Part shown: one piece after another, positions 1-9,332 of the stretch
How the letters are laid out: each line of letters begins with the position of its first letter
How positions within the stretch are numbered: position 1 is the first letter of the stretch
Assembly: GCA_949317995.1 (NCBI GenBank)
Contig: OX439036.1
Span: 19,938,854-20,002,853, forward strand
Length of the DNA stretch: 64,000 nucleotides
DNA from: Acholoe squamosa
Lineage: Eukaryota; Annelida; Polychaeta; Phyllodocida; Polynoidae
Reading direction: 5' to 3'
Made by a program: the position numbers and the translations under genes
Notes under the pieces: model-generated
Told to the model about the DNA's origin: nothing
The model's database searches: none
The model's input: the letters and a program-made list of their open reading frames with translations, nothing else

Positions 1-252
1 ATCAAGGTTCTAAGTACTATGCCTAAGTACCTAAACTCAGCAACACATTTGGCATAATCATTTACGGCTTATGAAATAATCTGACCTTCAAGCCGTTTAA
101 AAATTTAGAAGTCAGAAATTGGATTATTTCCATCACAGTGCAATACATCAGGATTTATAACAATTCTATTGATGATCTAAAATTTCACTTACTTGGCTTA
201 TTGGTGAGACATATATATGGAACTATATACACACGTGTATATATATATAATT
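1..252. other. AT-rich sequence, no gene seen
   Basis: I see no reading frame, RNA gene or clear repeat here apart from a short TA-rich stretch with ACACGTGT near 229-250. Confidence 0.5.
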
Positions 253-1121
253 AGCCTCGGACGGTTAGGGGACTACTTTCCTAGCGCAGGAATATCTTTG
301 ATGTCATAGTATGACGTCACAGTAAACACCACGCCAGGTGTACCTCTGGTTTTGTAAATTTTAAATTGAAGTATTGTGGCTCATATTATACCAAAAAATG
401 GGTAAAAAAACAACAAAAAGTTCTAAAGCAAAAACTGCTTTGAAGAAATGGACTTATCTAGTGGGGGTCAGGTGCCTTCATCTCCCAGCCGAGCTAATGG
501 GTTTGAGGATAGTCTACTCTTTGACCAGATAGGCGATGACAGGATTAACAATCTGGAGGGCGAGTTACGCAAGATTAAGGATCTTCTATGGGATGTTATT
601 GCCTCTAGAGGGGACAGTAAAGATGAAACTTTGGATTTGACTGAGGGGAGAGGGCTCACACATGCTGTTGTTTACGAGCGAAGTGTAACTGACGTCAGAT
701 CATCAAGGACGAAGCCGCGTATCCAAGGAGAAACGACCTTGTTCACCGAGCGTCCTTAACAACGAGACAAAGTGGGAACAAGTCGCTCGCCGAGGTCGTC
801 GTCGGAGATCGAGGTCGTCATTTTCAACTCACCATGGTGATCGCAACTCGTCAAGAGGGTCGTCAATAGATTCTACAACATCTAGGCATCAGTCTAGTAC
901 CAGGATGTGTGAGTTTGACCATGAACAAAAATGTGAAAAGGTCGATACTATTGAGAAACTGGTTTTGGTTAATATGAAATTTATTCTGGATGCATAAAAG
1001 GAGGGTGATGATATGGAAGGCATGTTAATGCATGTGGAAATGCTAGTGGAAAATTCTGGTACCAAGATTGATACTGTGGCAGCTCTTGTTGTATCATATA
1101 CATTTTAATAATGCCATAAAT
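253..1121 (+). pseudogene. Broken LINE ORF1-like gene fragment
   Basis: A possible start at 398 begins a Lys/Thr-rich leader. The frame then shifts into the 103-codon ORF at 448-759, which has a charged, heptad-like segment (around residues 30-50) suited to a coiled coil. After the stop at 757-759 other frames carry an Arg/Ser-rich stretch (about 770-900) and then acidic/hydrophobic sequence to about 1,105, interrupted by stops. A coiled coil followed by a basic Ser-rich tail is typical of the nucleic-acid-binding ORF1 of CR1/Jockey-type LINEs, but no RRM, PHD or zinc knuckle is visible, so the family is inferred from composition only. No matching ORF2 follows; at about 1,122 a candidate LTR begins. 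It could instead be a gag-like fragment of another retroelement. Confidence 0.35.
312..319. promoter_or_regulatory. CRE/ATF-type palindrome TGACGTCA
   Basis: A perfect TGACGTCA lies 86 bp upstream of the possible ATG at 398. A second perfect copy lies inside the ORF1-like sequence at 690-697. CREB/ATF factors bind this octamer in animals. The upstream copy fits an internal promoter of a retroelement, but function is inference. Confidence 0.35.
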
Positions 1122-2298
1122 TGTAACATATGATTGTATTAATGAATAGAATATGGGGCATTAATACATATAACTCCATATGAGCGTTCCCGGTCCACTG
1201 ATCACCAGCTATGTAAATATATATAATGTAAAGGACCAAAGCAACCGACCTCATGGTCCACTGAACATGAACAATAGTATATTTAAGGTTTAATGTCCAA
1301 AAGATCCAACCTCATGGTTCACTGACCTTGGACAAGGGTGTATATACTTATTTAAGGACAAGCCAGACTGCTGTCACAGGCTGCTGAACACCATACACTA
1401 ACAATAGGCTATAGAGGTGACAGCATTGTGAACTTCAGATGGTGCTAACGCCATCTCGTGGATGTCATGGCCCGGATAATAGACATGGCTCGGATACGCC
1501 TGGACACGACACATCACATGGTCTTAATCCAGTGTCAAAAGTCTCATTATTAAGAAAGCTAGGCCACCAAGAGTGTTTTGAGCTCTCCATGTGCCACAGA
1601 CAAAGCGGCGCAACTTGTGTGCATGCACGACAGGGTTCGGGAAGCTGACTGGTACCCCTCCCCATATGCGCAGTAACAAGTGCACACAAACGGTTGAGTT
1701 ACAGGCCGCTGAACATGCCAAACCAAGCGGGACAATGGGGGAACCGCACTGATGATGGGGGTGCCCTATGTACCCCCATGGACATTAAACACTCAGCACT
1801 AATGGACAATAGCAGTGGCAGTTGCTGTTGGCTCCAGCTAGTCTAGAGGAAGGATGCTAGGGTTGGCCATTTAAGCTCAACCCTGCCCTCCATCCAGTCA
1901 GTATCCAGAGAACCACCTCAGTGACATCATCTCCAGTCCAGCTCTACTGAGGCTGCAATGCATCTGCCACAAGAACACTCTGCTGGGTTAGACTATGTCA
2001 GACAGACACTTGTGGCCATCCATCTACAATAGGGTAAAGTTCTATCTAGAACCTATTTTGGACAATGCATTATTACTATTATACATAGGAGTGGAACACT
2101 TATATTACATTTACTGTGTGTGAATTACCTGTGTATTGACATTTGTATTACTGATACATAAGTTCTGCCTAAACCTTGAATGAGCCAGTGATAACTGGAA
2201 TACATAATAAGAGCTCGATATTCTTACTCATTATAGCCACTAGTCATATGATATTCCTCATATGACAACTTGATCATACACATATTCCTAGTATGACA
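1122..2298 (+). repeat. Candidate 5' LTR of the Gypsy element
   Basis: It starts TGTAACATATGA and ends TATGACA, the TG...CA form of LTRs, and lies directly before a possible primer-binding site (TGGTGGAGAACATCC from about 2,302) and the gag-like ORF. It holds TATA-like runs at about 1,210-1,226 and 1,338-1,353 and a repeated phrase, ACCTCATGGT(C/T)CACTGA, near 1,247 and 1,308. Boundaries are inferred from the end motifs alone, because no second LTR copy is present. The primer tRNA is not identified. Confidence 0.4.
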
Positions 2299-2621
2299 AA
2301 GTGGTGGAGAACATCCTACTAAGATCCCAAATTACACAAGCTCTTATCAGTCAAGTTGGCAGAACAACACACAAAAGCTTTTCGCAGTAAAGGCCCTCCC
2401 TACCCCCTAGAACTAGGAGACCCACTGGAGGCAACTCAGCCTCCAACACAGCAGACTCACACACAGTAAACCCCACTCCACCCACCCTGTCTACTCAGAG
2501 ATCCAACAGCTCCCAGGGCTCCTTACAGGATGCCCAATTCACACTATCTACTTCTGAGGAAGAAAGATCTACCTCAAGGGGTGGATCTACACACTCATCA
2601 AGATTCTCCACCCCAGCACCT

Positions 2622-3450
2622 GTGTCTTCTGATAGCCACTCTGCCAGCGCCACATCTCCCACAGCCTCCACCATGGATGACACTGATGAAGGTTCTCAAC
2701 CCAATCAGGCAGCTGAAAAGATAAAGGCCTATGAGAAGTCCATCCAAGATGCAGCAACTCAGGCCCTTGTCTCAAAGGAAAGGGAGAGGTTCCTCCACCA
2801 GGAGCTGGCAGAGAGGAAGGCGGTGATGGATGCCCAGCAGAAGGCCTTAGAGGACCTAATGTCCAGTGCTCATGTAAGACAGCAGGAAGCTAAGGCTCTC
2901 TCTAAAGACCCCACCAGCAGGTATAGAGGAAATAACTATGACCCCAACTACCACTCCAATAGAGGTAGAGGTAGGGGGGGGCAACAACAACAACAACCGG
3001 GGGAGACACAACAGTAGAAGGGACAACAACTCATCCAACTCCAACAGTGGTAACCCTTCACACAGTGATAGGAGAGATAGAACTCCAAGTAATGGCAGAT
3101 CCTGCAACCAAGTATCTCACAGCAGGAGCCATAGTCCACATATGAACTACAACAATGGTTCCTACAACAACAATGGCTCCCACAACAACCAGGGTTCCAG
3201 CAACTCTGGTCGCTACAACAACAATGGTGGATCTTACAACAACCAGGGTTCCAACAACTCTGGTTACTACAGCAACTCTGGTCAATACAACCAGGGTTCC
3301 AACTCAAAACAGGAGGACAACAAACCAAACACAAGAGGTTACCAGGGAAACCAACAGAGTAACCCCCGCATACCACCTCATGTGATGGATCAAATCTCTA
3401 AACTTCTGGTGGCCAACATCACAGCCACCCCTCAGAACCAGGAAAACTAG
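2622..3450 (+). pseudogene. gag: Gag-like protein, frameshifted
   Basis: The first ORF (2,622-3,017) is acidic, then carries a long charged helix (about residues 30-90, rich in Glu/Lys/Gln) suitable for a coiled coil, then RG-rich sequence. The second ORF (in frame from about 2,970 to 3,450) continues with Asn/Gly/Ser-rich low-complexity sequence and two to three copies of a 17-18-residue Y-N-N-N-G...N-Q-G-S unit around 3,150-3,300. The frame change coincides with a run of eight G at 2,974-2,981. I see no CCHC zinc knuckle; the RG/NGS-rich tail may take over RNA binding. Position before protease supports Gag. The frameshift may be decay or slippage; one copy cannot tell. Confidence 0.55.
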
Positions 3451-3473
3451 GATGTCACAGTGCTGAAGGGCCA

Positions 3474-4158
3474 GTGCACTGTGACACCCCAAACACAAAC
3501 AATCACTCAGGATTAACAATCATTCACCCAGAGACAATTGCTAGTGCCAATCTACCATCTAACAGACAGAGACGTCCATCAGTGATACACATTACCCCAC
3601 CAGATTCATCATCAAAGGATACAGGTGAGAGTACCAAGCTTTCTATTGTACTTCTTCAAAATGGCTGTATCAATTCAAATCTCTATGATGTTTCGGATGT
3701 ACACTGTTTGGTTGATACAGGTGCCACTATCACCTGTGTCAGACAAGCCTTCCTCATGGATCTCCAAAATAGATTCCATATCCAACTAAGGAAGTAAAAA
3801 AATCAACATCCATTTGGCAAATGGATCAGTGTGTCATGTTAGACATTCAGCTATGCTGAATTTCAGAATCCAATGTGTTAGATTCCAATACCAATTTGCT
3901 GTAATCCCCAAACTCACACAGACCATTGTTTTCGGCACAGATTTCTTAAGCACTACAAAATCTCAATTTGATTTCAATGTTGATCCTGAACAAAAGGGTA
4001 GTGAGGGATTTTACCATCCCTCCATTCTCTGGAGAAATAACAATGCCCTATATCTAGTTCAGAGAGTAGCAGTAACCCCCAGGGAAAATAACAAACATCC
4101 CCTAGTGTTACTCAACACCAGCAGGTGCCCACATAAAATCAAAAAGGGTGCCATCTAG
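3474..4158 (+). pseudogene. Retroviral-type aspartic protease, frameshifted
   Basis: The ORF at 3,474-3,797 contains L-V-D-T-G-A-T, the catalytic Asp-Thr-Gly of retropepsins. The frame then moves, and 3,814-4,158 contains the C-terminal hydrophobic strand I-V-F-G-T-D-F-L, which corresponds to the conserved (I/V)-x-G-x-D-F-L segment. These enzymes act as homodimers cutting the Gag-Pol polyprotein. The break lies at about 3,798-3,813 beside an A-run. Downstream coding sequence continues weakly to about 4,317, where an insertion interrupts it. Confidence 0.7.
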
Positions 4159-4671
4159 CTCTATTTCAGGAAGTCAAAGAATCTGATCTAGAAAACCCCC
4201 AACAGGTGTCAGACACTACCCCACCCACTGAACACTATCTCAGCCATACAGCCAGAGTATGAACTTCCATTCAGTGACACAGACTCAGACTGTGAGTCTA
4301 CATATGTGACCAGATGGTGGAAAACCTGCATCCAGGGAAAAAAAAGGATTTTTAAAGTTTAAGTCACAGGCTTTAAAATGATATATCTTGAGCTAAAGAA
4401 ATCCAGGTAGTTCTTTTGTAATTGCTTGTCAAACCTAGGTTGATGTGTGTAACTGAAAAAACACAAATATGCTCTAAATGCATTATATCCTAGTGAAAAT
4501 ACTGATAATCCAAAGATACAGTTTTGTGGAAAGATAAACAAAGAAATATTATGTTTTTACTATAAAATTCGTTCCAGAGGGAATTTTCTTAGGTCAGTTT
4601 TTGTTTCTGACTTCCTTATGTAAATATCTGACACATTTGTGGCAAAATTTCCCATTTAGAAAAATTGGGTT

Positions 4672-4685
4672 GTTTCCATAGCAAC
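4672..4685. promoter_or_regulatory. RFX X-box-like site 1
   Basis: GTTTCCATAGCAAC matches the metazoan X-box bound by RFX factors (two half-sites, GTTNCC and its complement) with an imperfect left half. It sits inside the 570-bp insertion, 30 bp before a perfect site. Confidence 0.4.
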
Positions 4686-4715
4686 CGGAAATTGTCATAT
4701 ATACCAAGTTTCTAT

Positions 4716-4729
4716 GTTGCCATGGCAAC
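4716..4729. promoter_or_regulatory. RFX X-box, perfect palindrome
   Basis: GTTGCCATGGCAAC is a fully palindromic RFX binding site. With the site at 4,672-4,685 it forms a pair with centres 44 bp apart. Occupancy and any effect on nearby genes are unknown. Confidence 0.5.
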
Positions 4730-4887
4730 AAATGTTTCGTTTGCATTCCATAAATGGAACGTTTTCAGTAAAAATGGAATAATTCTGACCATACCACTGG
4801 ATTCCCAATCAGAAATTGATCAAAGTCATTTCTCATTGTTGGTGGCCAAAATCAGAACTAAAAAACACCCCCAGATGCACGTGTTCT

Positions 4888-6250
4888 CCAGATGGGTCAC
4901 ATATGCTGACCCTGAGCCTAAGTCAATCAAACTCTCTGAAGTAGCAGCTACACATAGTGAGGCACATGACCTCGAGCCAGAGTTGGAAGAGAATCTACCA
5001 CCTAAATCTGAGCTCACATCAGAAGATCAGCATTATAGGTTAAAATCACTGCTGACCAAATATGATGATATATTCATAGGAAGAAATGGAAACATTGGTG
5101 CTACACATCTGTATACCCACTCTATACATGTATAATCTGAAGCAGTACCATGTCATTTCCTGCCTTATAGACAAACACCAGAAGAAACAGGCCGCAATAG
5201 GGGAAGAGTGTGAAAGGCTAGCGAACAGGGGATTCTCAGAGACTGCTGAAGGCCCCAACAGGGATTTTTTTTCAAATTCCTATAAGCGAGGAGGACCAGC
5301 ACAAAACTGCATTCATAGCCAATGACAAAAAATATGTCTACCAAACGATGCCGATGGGTCTTGCTATGGCCCCTGCAGGATTTTGCCATCTAGTCACATT
5401 GATTCTGAACAAACTCAAATACAAATGTGCCCTACCATACCTTGACATCTTAGTGTTGTCACCATCCATTGAACAACATTTCCACGACTTGGAAGATGTT
5501 TTCAATAGTTGAATAGTTAGTAAACTCAAATTGAAGAAATCGAAATGTGAATACTTCATAGACAGAATAGAATTCTTGGGAATGAGAGTCACACCCATGG
5601 GACTTCAACCATCTCCCACAAAGGTAGAATCCATCAAAACTTTCCCAACACCAAAGTCAGTCAAAAATGTCAGATCCTTCACAGGACTATGCCAATACAT
5701 CAAAAAAAATATCAAAGGTTATGCCAAAATTGCTAGGCCTCTGTACGACCTACAAACACATCTCAAACCATTTGTCTGGACAGAAGATGCTGCTAATGCT
5801 TTCAAAGCATTAAAACATGTCCTCTGTAAAAATGCTCTTCTCAGGTATCCCAACTATGAGAAGGAGTTCAGTGTGGCAACTGATGCTTCCAATGTGAGCC
5901 TAGGAGCTGTACTCTCACAGAGAGATAATAAAGGAGTGCTCAGACCAGTAGCCTTTGCAGGTAGAACCCTCTCCAAACATGAGAGAAATTACAATACCAC
6001 AGAGAGAGAACTACTGGGAGTGGTGTATGGAGTATTACACTTCAGACACTACCTAGAAATTAGACACTTCCAATTGTACACAGACCATGCAGCCCTAATT
6101 ACACTTTAAACCAACACAGGACTCACACATAGATGGGCCAGATGGGCTCTAGACATAAAGCAATTTTTATTCAGCATCCAGCATGTGAAAGGTGATGATA
6201 ACATTCCCCCAGATGCTATGTCTAGAAGGGAACACCCAGATTCTGAACCC
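4888..6250 (+). pseudogene. pol: Gypsy reverse transcriptase-RNase H remnant
   Basis: The N-terminal part (to 5,135) ends with a segment typical of Gypsy RT N-termini (L-L-x-K-Y-D-D-I-F). Sequence 5,150-5,265 resembles the region before RT motif 1, then jumps directly to the segment after motif A (about 5,262: Q-I-P-I-S-E-E), so roughly 100 residues, including the motif A aspartate, are deleted. The catalytic box at about 5,438 reads Y-L-D-I rather than Y-L-D-D. A stop at 5,512-5,514 precedes the clean 5,531-6,109 ORF with the RT thumb (E-F-L-G-M-R-V) and RNase H, including T-D-A-S and Y-T-D-H-A. RNase H continues past a stop to a V-K-G-D-D-N-I-P motif near 6,187. The enzyme cannot be active. 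Confidence 0.85.
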
Positions 6251-6413
6251 ATTGTCAATGGACCATTCTGGGTATTATTATTATTTTTCGTATTTACTAA
6301 TTTCTTCGCCATATAAAACCCAAGCTCTGCTCACGACCCATACTCAACAATCTCCTGCATTCCTCAATAGGAACCAGGATCCTTTAGTCACCACAAACAC
6401 ATTTCCTCCATGA

Positions 6414-6902
6414 GGCTCTGTGACATAATGTAGACGGATGTAATAACATTCCAATCATATCTACACCCACACAGCCCCGCTGGAGGATGTGGGATCCACC
6501 TGTGGTGCCATATTTGGAATGAGAGAATATTTCACAATCTTCTCTCAATCCTCATCAACATGATTAACGCACAGGTGGCAATCTCTCCCTATGACACGTG
6601 TCCCTATTTCATTGAGCCACGTGTATAGAATATTTCACAACACTGCGAGCTGCTCAAGTCCTTCATATAAAAGGCAGCTTGAGCAGCTCCCAATCATCTC
6701 TCCCAACTTACACCTTACACCTATACCTAGAACCTACGACAGGTTGAGCTATAGAATCGGAGGCAGAGCTTAGATCTTGGCGAGTGTTATCATTGTTACC
6801 ACCTTTATGAAACACTCATGTCAGCTATGCAATAAAAGGATCAACTGAACTTCCCTGGATTCCGTGTACATTCACTTCACCACATGTAACCGTCCGTTGA
6901 CA
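6414..6902 (+). mobile_element. LTR-like or promoter-bearing insertion between RNase H and integrase
   Basis: Non-coding sequence breaks the Gypsy frame here. CCATGA occurs at 6,408-6,413 and at 6,903-6,908, a possible 6-bp target duplication. Inside are TGTGACATAATG at 6,419, two CACGTG E-boxes (6,595-6,600; 6,618-6,623), a TATAAAAG box at 6,666-6,673 and an AATAAA signal at 6,831-6,836, and it ends in CGTTGACA. Promoter plus polyadenylation signal in under 500 bp, with TG...CA ends, is the layout of a solo LTR. The five extra bases GGCTC between the duplicate and TGTG do not fit a textbook LTR, so the left boundary is uncertain. Confidence 0.5.
6647..6689 (+). promoter_or_regulatory. TATA box in the loop of a perfect 12-bp inverted repeat
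   Basis: GAGCTGCTCAAG (6,647-6,658) and CTTGAGCAGCTC (6,678-6,689) are exact complements. The 19-nt spacer holds TATAAAAG (6,666-6,673). This is a candidate core promoter of the surrounding LTR-like insert. Confidence 0.5.
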
Positions 6903-6904
6903 CC

Positions 6905-9019
6905 ATGACTAACCCTGCACCGCCACCAAGGAGAGTTAGAGCAGCCAGTAGAACCGAGTTTGCAAAAACACCAAAGAAGGTACCATTCAAAAGGGATGAT
7001 CCACCCAACACCATTCAAACACCAGAGACACCCATTAGGGGTATCTTGAAACAATCTACACATTATGTGTTTTGCCACTGTGAGAAAGAATACTTACAAC
7101 ACTTTCTAGAGAATGGTTTTGAGCCTATTGAATTCTTATCACTCAATCAGATGCTCAAGGCAACTCCCAAAGAGCCACCCTTCACACCACCTGACTTAGA
7201 TGATGAAGATTCAGAAGACACATTATTTATGCTAAATTACTCAAGCAACTTCAAAAACAGTCAGATTCTTTGAACCAATGCAGGAAGAGGAAAGAACAAA
7301 CAACTTGTGTCCTATGACCACACACTTAAGGACTAGAGAAATGATTCAGAAGGGCACACCAAAACCCCCCACATAATCACAAACTAGTCTAGTTGAGAAA
7401 ATGGTCACAGGAAACAAACCTACCAAAACCCCACCTGCCAGGAAAAATGTCACAAAAGACACTGCATCAAACAAGCCAAAGTACTCTGAGAAACAGAAGA
7501 ATGCCAATAAGCAAAATGTGCTTTTAAAGAAAAAGGTTACCACTCCCACCAAAGTGAGAACAGGCCCTCCAAAGGAGCCTACACACCAAAACAAGAGTGA
7601 CGCACCCCAACAGAAGACCCAAAATAGGCCAAAAATTGATGAAAAAGAGAAAGAGAAGGAAAGAATAAAACAACATGTGTTAGATATAAATTAATTGCTG
7701 GATCAGATTCCCGACACATCCATCTCAGGTACCAATCTTGGCTTGGAACAAAGGAAGGACAAGGAACTATTTCCTCTCATACAATATCTCGAGGATGGAA
7801 CCTTGCCTGCACCAAAAGCACAAGCAAATAGAATCATCAACCAAGGCCAGACATATACCTTAGTGAATGATACATTAGATCACATATGCCCCATCAATTG
7901 GAGAAAAACCAATATTGTAGCACTTCAAATTGTTATACCACAGCAATGGGTAACAAGTGCAATACAGTATTTCCATGACTCACCTACAGGTGGCCATCTT
8001 GGCTCAAGTAGGATGATGTCAGCACTCCGACCCAGGGTATATTGGAAATCTATGCTAGCAGACACAACCAAATATGTTTCCACCTGTCACACTTGTCTCA
8101 CAGCAAACAGGCAAGTACACTCACATAAAACACCAATGACAGTGAGAGATTACATGGCTTCACCAATGAAGTTCCTGAATCTCGATGCAGTGGGACCACT
8201 TCCCACAACTGCCAGGGGAAACAAACATATACAAGTCTGCATAGATTATGCTATCAGATATGCAACAGCTAGGGCTACTACTGACTTAAAAGCTGAAACA
8301 ACAGCAGCTGTGTTCTAAAAAAACATAGTTTGCCATCATGGAACACCAGCCACTCTTCAAACAGACAATGGAACATGCTAAACAGGTGCAATGTTCACAA
8401 AGCTAACTAAACACCTTAAGATCAAGCATAAATCTTCTTACAGGCCTTTAAATTTTCATCTCCTTACAGGCCTTGAAAGTCTAGCGGAGAGATTCAAAGC
8501 TAGCATTGACACAGGTTTCAGAGCATTCTGCTTAAAGCATCAAACAATTGGAACTCATTTATCGAACCCATAACCTTTGCCTTAAACAATACTGAATCAC
8601 AAACCACAGGATTCACCCCTTTCTTCCTACTCCATGGGAAAAACCCAGCCACCCCAATGGACCTAGGGTTAGGAATACAGAATGACATATCCACTGTGGC
8701 AGACCATGTAGCTAACATGATAACAAACCAGGATACCTCTAGGAGGAAAGCTATACAAAGGGTTGCCAAGCTACAGAAGGAGAGGAAGAATAGATATGAT
8801 AAGAAACTTACACCCCAGGAAATCAAGGTCACTGACATGGTGTACCTCAACATACCAATAATACTGATCAACACAGAGTGTAAGAAACTTCAACCCCTTT
8901 TTATGGGACCAAATGTTGTAGTAAATAGACCTAGTTTGACAAGTGTCAAACTCAAGAACATGGACACCAACCTACTGGTGGCCAGACCTGTACACATAGA
9001 CAGACTAAAAAGGTTGTAG
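6905..9019 (+). pseudogene. int: Gypsy linker and integrase remnant
   Basis: 6,905-7,273 is a Pro/Arg-rich then acidic linker; 7,401-7,691 is a Lys/Thr-rich linker that reads through a single TAA (7,692-7,694) into integrase at 7,695. Integrase shows the H-x-H...C-x-x-C zinc finger (the H of G-G-H-L near 7,993; C-H-T-C near 8,087) and the catalytic core aspartates (L-N-L-D near 8,180; Q-T-D-N near 8,359, after a stop at 8,316). The sequence around the catalytic Glu is disordered but an E-R-F motif remains near 8,488. The last ORF, 8,657-9,019, carries the C-terminal domain with a G-P-x-V GPY/F-like motif and ends normally. At least three breaks are present. Confidence 0.8.
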
Positions 9020-9332
9020 TTGTCAGGAACAATGAGGCCTGCATACCACATGTTAAGAAAGACATCTAAATGTGGTGTAGTTTCAAGAAATTAGAATCAT
9101 TTTAAGATACCTAAAACATCAGATTTTCAAGACCTTCAATCTCTTAGACCACACATAAGTAAATTTGTAGAAATATCAGTAGGTAATTACTACTGAATGG
9201 TCAAAGACTGGGACCCTCCAAGTAAAGTAGACATAGAGTCTACAGAAAAGTAAGGGTAACACAATGGAGTGTCTAAAAGCCTAATCCCCACATGAAAAAG
9301 CGCACTGTGCCAACATAGCAGTCTATAGAGAT
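9020..9332. other. Spacer between Gypsy and LINE, no gene
   Basis: This is where the Gypsy 3' LTR should begin. I find no match to the candidate 5' LTR and no polypurine-like tract of good quality. Confidence 0.4.

Larger units (their letters stand above)
4318..4887. mobile_element. 570-bp insertion inside Gypsy pol, 8-bp target duplication
   Basis: The octamer CCAGATGG stands at 4,310-4,317 and again at 4,888-4,895. The Gypsy reading frame is the same on both sides when read across these octamers, which indicates an insertion with an 8-bp target-site duplication, as made by hAT-like transposons. Ends are poorly inverted (TGCATCCAGGG near 4,329 and its near-complement CCCCCAGATGCA near 4,869). 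The insert is AT-rich, carries no convincing ORF, and holds two RFX X-box motifs. It is probably a non-autonomous DNA element; the family is not identified. Confidence 0.5.
1122..9019 (+). mobile_element. Degenerate Ty3/Gypsy LTR retrotransposon
   Basis: Order on the + strand: candidate 5' LTR, gag-like region, aspartic protease, reverse transcriptase, RNase H, long linker, integrase with HHCC finger, DDE core and a C-terminal GPY/F-like end. The order RT-RNase H-integrase is diagnostic of Ty3/Gypsy (Metaviridae) as opposed to Copia. No envelope ORF follows integrase. The element is dead: there are frameshifts between nearly every domain, in-frame stops, an internal deletion in RT, a damaged RT catalytic motif, and two insertions (4,318-4,887 and 6,414-6,902). 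No copy of the 5' LTR is visible after 9,019, so the 3' LTR is missing, deleted, or lost with the LINE insertion beside it. Confidence 0.85.

Noticed and set aside
2856-3376. Minus-strand Leu- or Cys-rich ORFs opposite gag
   Set aside because: Antisense shadows of the Asn/Gly/Ser-rich gag-like sequence.
9020-9332. Gypsy 3' LTR
   Set aside because: No similarity to 1,122-2,298 and no credible TG...CA boundaries; searched by eye also after the LINE at 11,970-12,960.
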